A stretch of 15,402 bases of DNA, taken from Planctomycetota bacterium. Its GTDB lineage: Bacteria > Planctomycetota > Phycisphaerae > WQYP01. The translations under genes and the position numbers were made by a program. Position 1 is the stretch's first letter; each line of letters starts with the position of its first letter. The stretch spans positions 1-15,402 of the forward strand of contig JAJZCT010000012.1 of the NCBI GenBank assembly GCA_021828925.1, given 5' to 3'. The notes beneath the pieces are model-generated. The model was not told the origin of the DNA. It ran no database searches and saw nothing but the letters and a program-made list of their open reading frames with translations. Shown here one piece after another: positions 14,170 through 15,402 of this stretch.

Positions 14170-15402
14170 ATGGCCCAACTCGCACCATCCATGCCGACAG
14201 GCTTTCAGGCCTGTCCCTTCATTGCTCCGCCGGACGCGGCGATTCGGCTTTGTGCTGTTATCCGCCTCAAGGCTGATCCGGTTGCCGGCTGGTTTGCGCC
14301 GGTGCGGGAAACATTTGACGCGCGATGTTTTCTCGGCTGTCTGACTGATCAAGCCGGCTCCGTGCTGCAATGGATTGAAATTGCCATTCAAACGCAGGAC
14401 TTTGCGATTGACGGCCCCGAGGCTGTCCGCACGCATTGGAATAATTGCCTTCTGGATCAACGATGGAAAAGTAATTGTCAGGCTGCGCGGCGCGGTGCCG
14501 AAGCTTACATCATCACAGGACTATGGGAGAAGGAACCGCCCGTACCGCTGTTTTTCGATTTCACAGCCCGGCGGATGCAGGCATTGGTTGATGCTGGCTC
14601 GCGGCAAACATGGAAACTCTGCTGCGATGATCAATTGTTGACAGCGCATAAACTGCCCGCCTACTCCAGGAGTTTATTCCGATATTTGCATATTCAATCC
14701 GCCGAGGGACAGCCACTGTTTCTTTCAGTGCGGGAAGATGCCCCGGTTAATGAAAACACGCGGAATTTACGCGATGTCTTGGCGGAACACGCCTTAATTG
14801 CATGGAATTCCGGCGGTTACTTAATGCGGATATCTAAATTCAGCCCTTTGTCCGCGGAAGCTTTTCTGGATGTACTGGGCGGGGCAAAATACGAAGGCCT
14901 GCCCGTCGGGAAAATTCCAGCTGATTTTGATAAAGTCGCTCAAGTACTGCGGGATACGGGTGAAACCGCCACTTCGGGAACGGTATTTCTGGCCCGGCAC
15001 GGGCAAAGAGGCCGGATCATCGAAAGCCTGCATCTGAAGCTTAAATTCCTCGCTGATGCGGTGCGCCAAACGCAGACTGCAGTACGCACTTTGCAACGCC
15101 CCATACTGAATTTACAGTGTTCCAGTTTTCAAATCACTGTGGCAAACCCGGCTGTGGCGCTACCGTTCTTATGGACCGGTCAGGTGCGGCTTATTGATTG
15201 TGGCGACGCCGCGCGGCTGGAGGTGTCCGATGCGCAGGCCGTGGTGTTTACCCACGGCTCAAAAATATCACCGGGTGTTTATCAGCCAACGATTGAAGGC
15301 CGGTCGATGGTCACGGAAAAGGCTGCCTTGCGCCTGCGCAACGTTACGACCGAGAGCGACAATTCGATTTATATCGAAGGGACATTAAGTAACCTTGATG
15401 CG
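14170..15402 (+). CDS. Unrecognised protein, 3' end outside the window
   Basis: An uninterrupted frame runs 411 codons from the ATG at 14170 to the window edge, so the protein is C-terminally truncated here. I chose this start because GAGGAA at 14154-14159 lies 10 bases upstream. An in-frame ATG at 14152 would add 6 residues but has no ribosome site. The product begins MAQLAPSMPTGFQACPF, which is not a signal peptide. The first 152 residues hold eight cysteines (15, 28, 53, 57, 93, 103, 151, 152). Residues after about 310 look beta-rich, with NLQCSSFQITVANP and LWTGQVRLIDCG among them. No transmembrane helix, nucleotide-binding motif or known toxin motif is visible. Codon use resembles its neighbours. 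Its position after a DUF4150 tip gene is one often taken by effectors or associated proteins, but I do not recognise the family and assign no function. Confidence 0.8.
   Translation, partial: MAQLAPSMPTGFQACPFIAPPDAAIRLCAVIRLKADPVAGWFAPVRETFDARCFLGCLTDQAGSVLQWIEIAIQTQDFAIDGPEAVRTHWNNCLLDQRWKSNCQAARRGAEAYIITGLWEKEPPVPLFFDFTARRMQALVDAGSRQTWKLCCDDQLLTAHKLPAYSRSLFRYLHIQSAEGQPLFLSVREDAPVNENTRNLRDVLAEHALIAWNSGGYLMRISKFSPLSAEAFLDVLGGAKYEGLPVGKIPADFDKVAQVLRDTGETATSGTVFLARHGQRGRIIESLHLKLKFLADAVRQTQTAVRTLQRPILNLQCSSFQITVANPAVALPFLWTGQVRLIDCGDAARLEVSDAQAVVFTHGSKISPGVYQPTIEGRSMVTEKAALRLRNVTTESDNSIYIEGTLSNLDA

Overview
This window is part of a type VI secretion system (T6SS) locus from a Gram-negative bacterium. 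All genes lie on the + strand and are closely packed. Base composition looks moderately GC-rich by eye, and Shine-Dalgarno sequences are clear before most genes. I cannot name the genus. The sheath ATPase ClpV and the TssF/TssG baseplate pair point to a canonical (subtype i) T6SS, as found in many Proteobacteria and in some PVC-group and other environmental bacteria.

Layout. Positions 1-5402 hold core machine genes: the 3' part of tssF (its 5' end lies outside the window), tssG overlapping it by 37 bases, and tssH/clpV. Positions 5470-8037 encode a long VgrG spike whose C-terminal beta-structured tail is interrupted by an insert with two hydrophobic segments. Positions 8115-14053 form an accessory tip-loading module. 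It consists of a DUF2169 adaptor fused to a pentapeptide-repeat domain, a second and larger pentapeptide-repeat protein, a DUF3540 protein that looks like an OB-fold plus beta-helix, and a short stand-alone DUF4150 PAAR-like tip. From 14170 to the right edge is an unrecognised open reading frame, still open at the window end. No RNA genes, CRISPR arrays, insertion sequences or phage integration features were seen.

How the genes work together. TssF and TssG build the baseplate wedges around the VgrG hub. VgrG forms the puncturing spike. The DUF4150 protein should sharpen the spike tip, with DUF2169 acting as the loading adaptor. ClpV recycles the contracted sheath. The pentapeptide and DUF3540 proteins have no settled role, but their predicted rod-like and spike-like folds, and their place between adaptor and tip, suggest they are structural or adaptor parts of the tip assembly. 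No toxin domain is visible on VgrG or on the PAAR-like protein, so the cargo must be the unknown last gene or lie elsewhere.

Gaps between genes are 14-22 bases, except before vgrG (67), before the DUF2169 gene (77) and before the last gene (116). Each of these three larger gaps contains an inverted repeat. This may divide the locus into expression units: core, vgrG, tip module, last gene.
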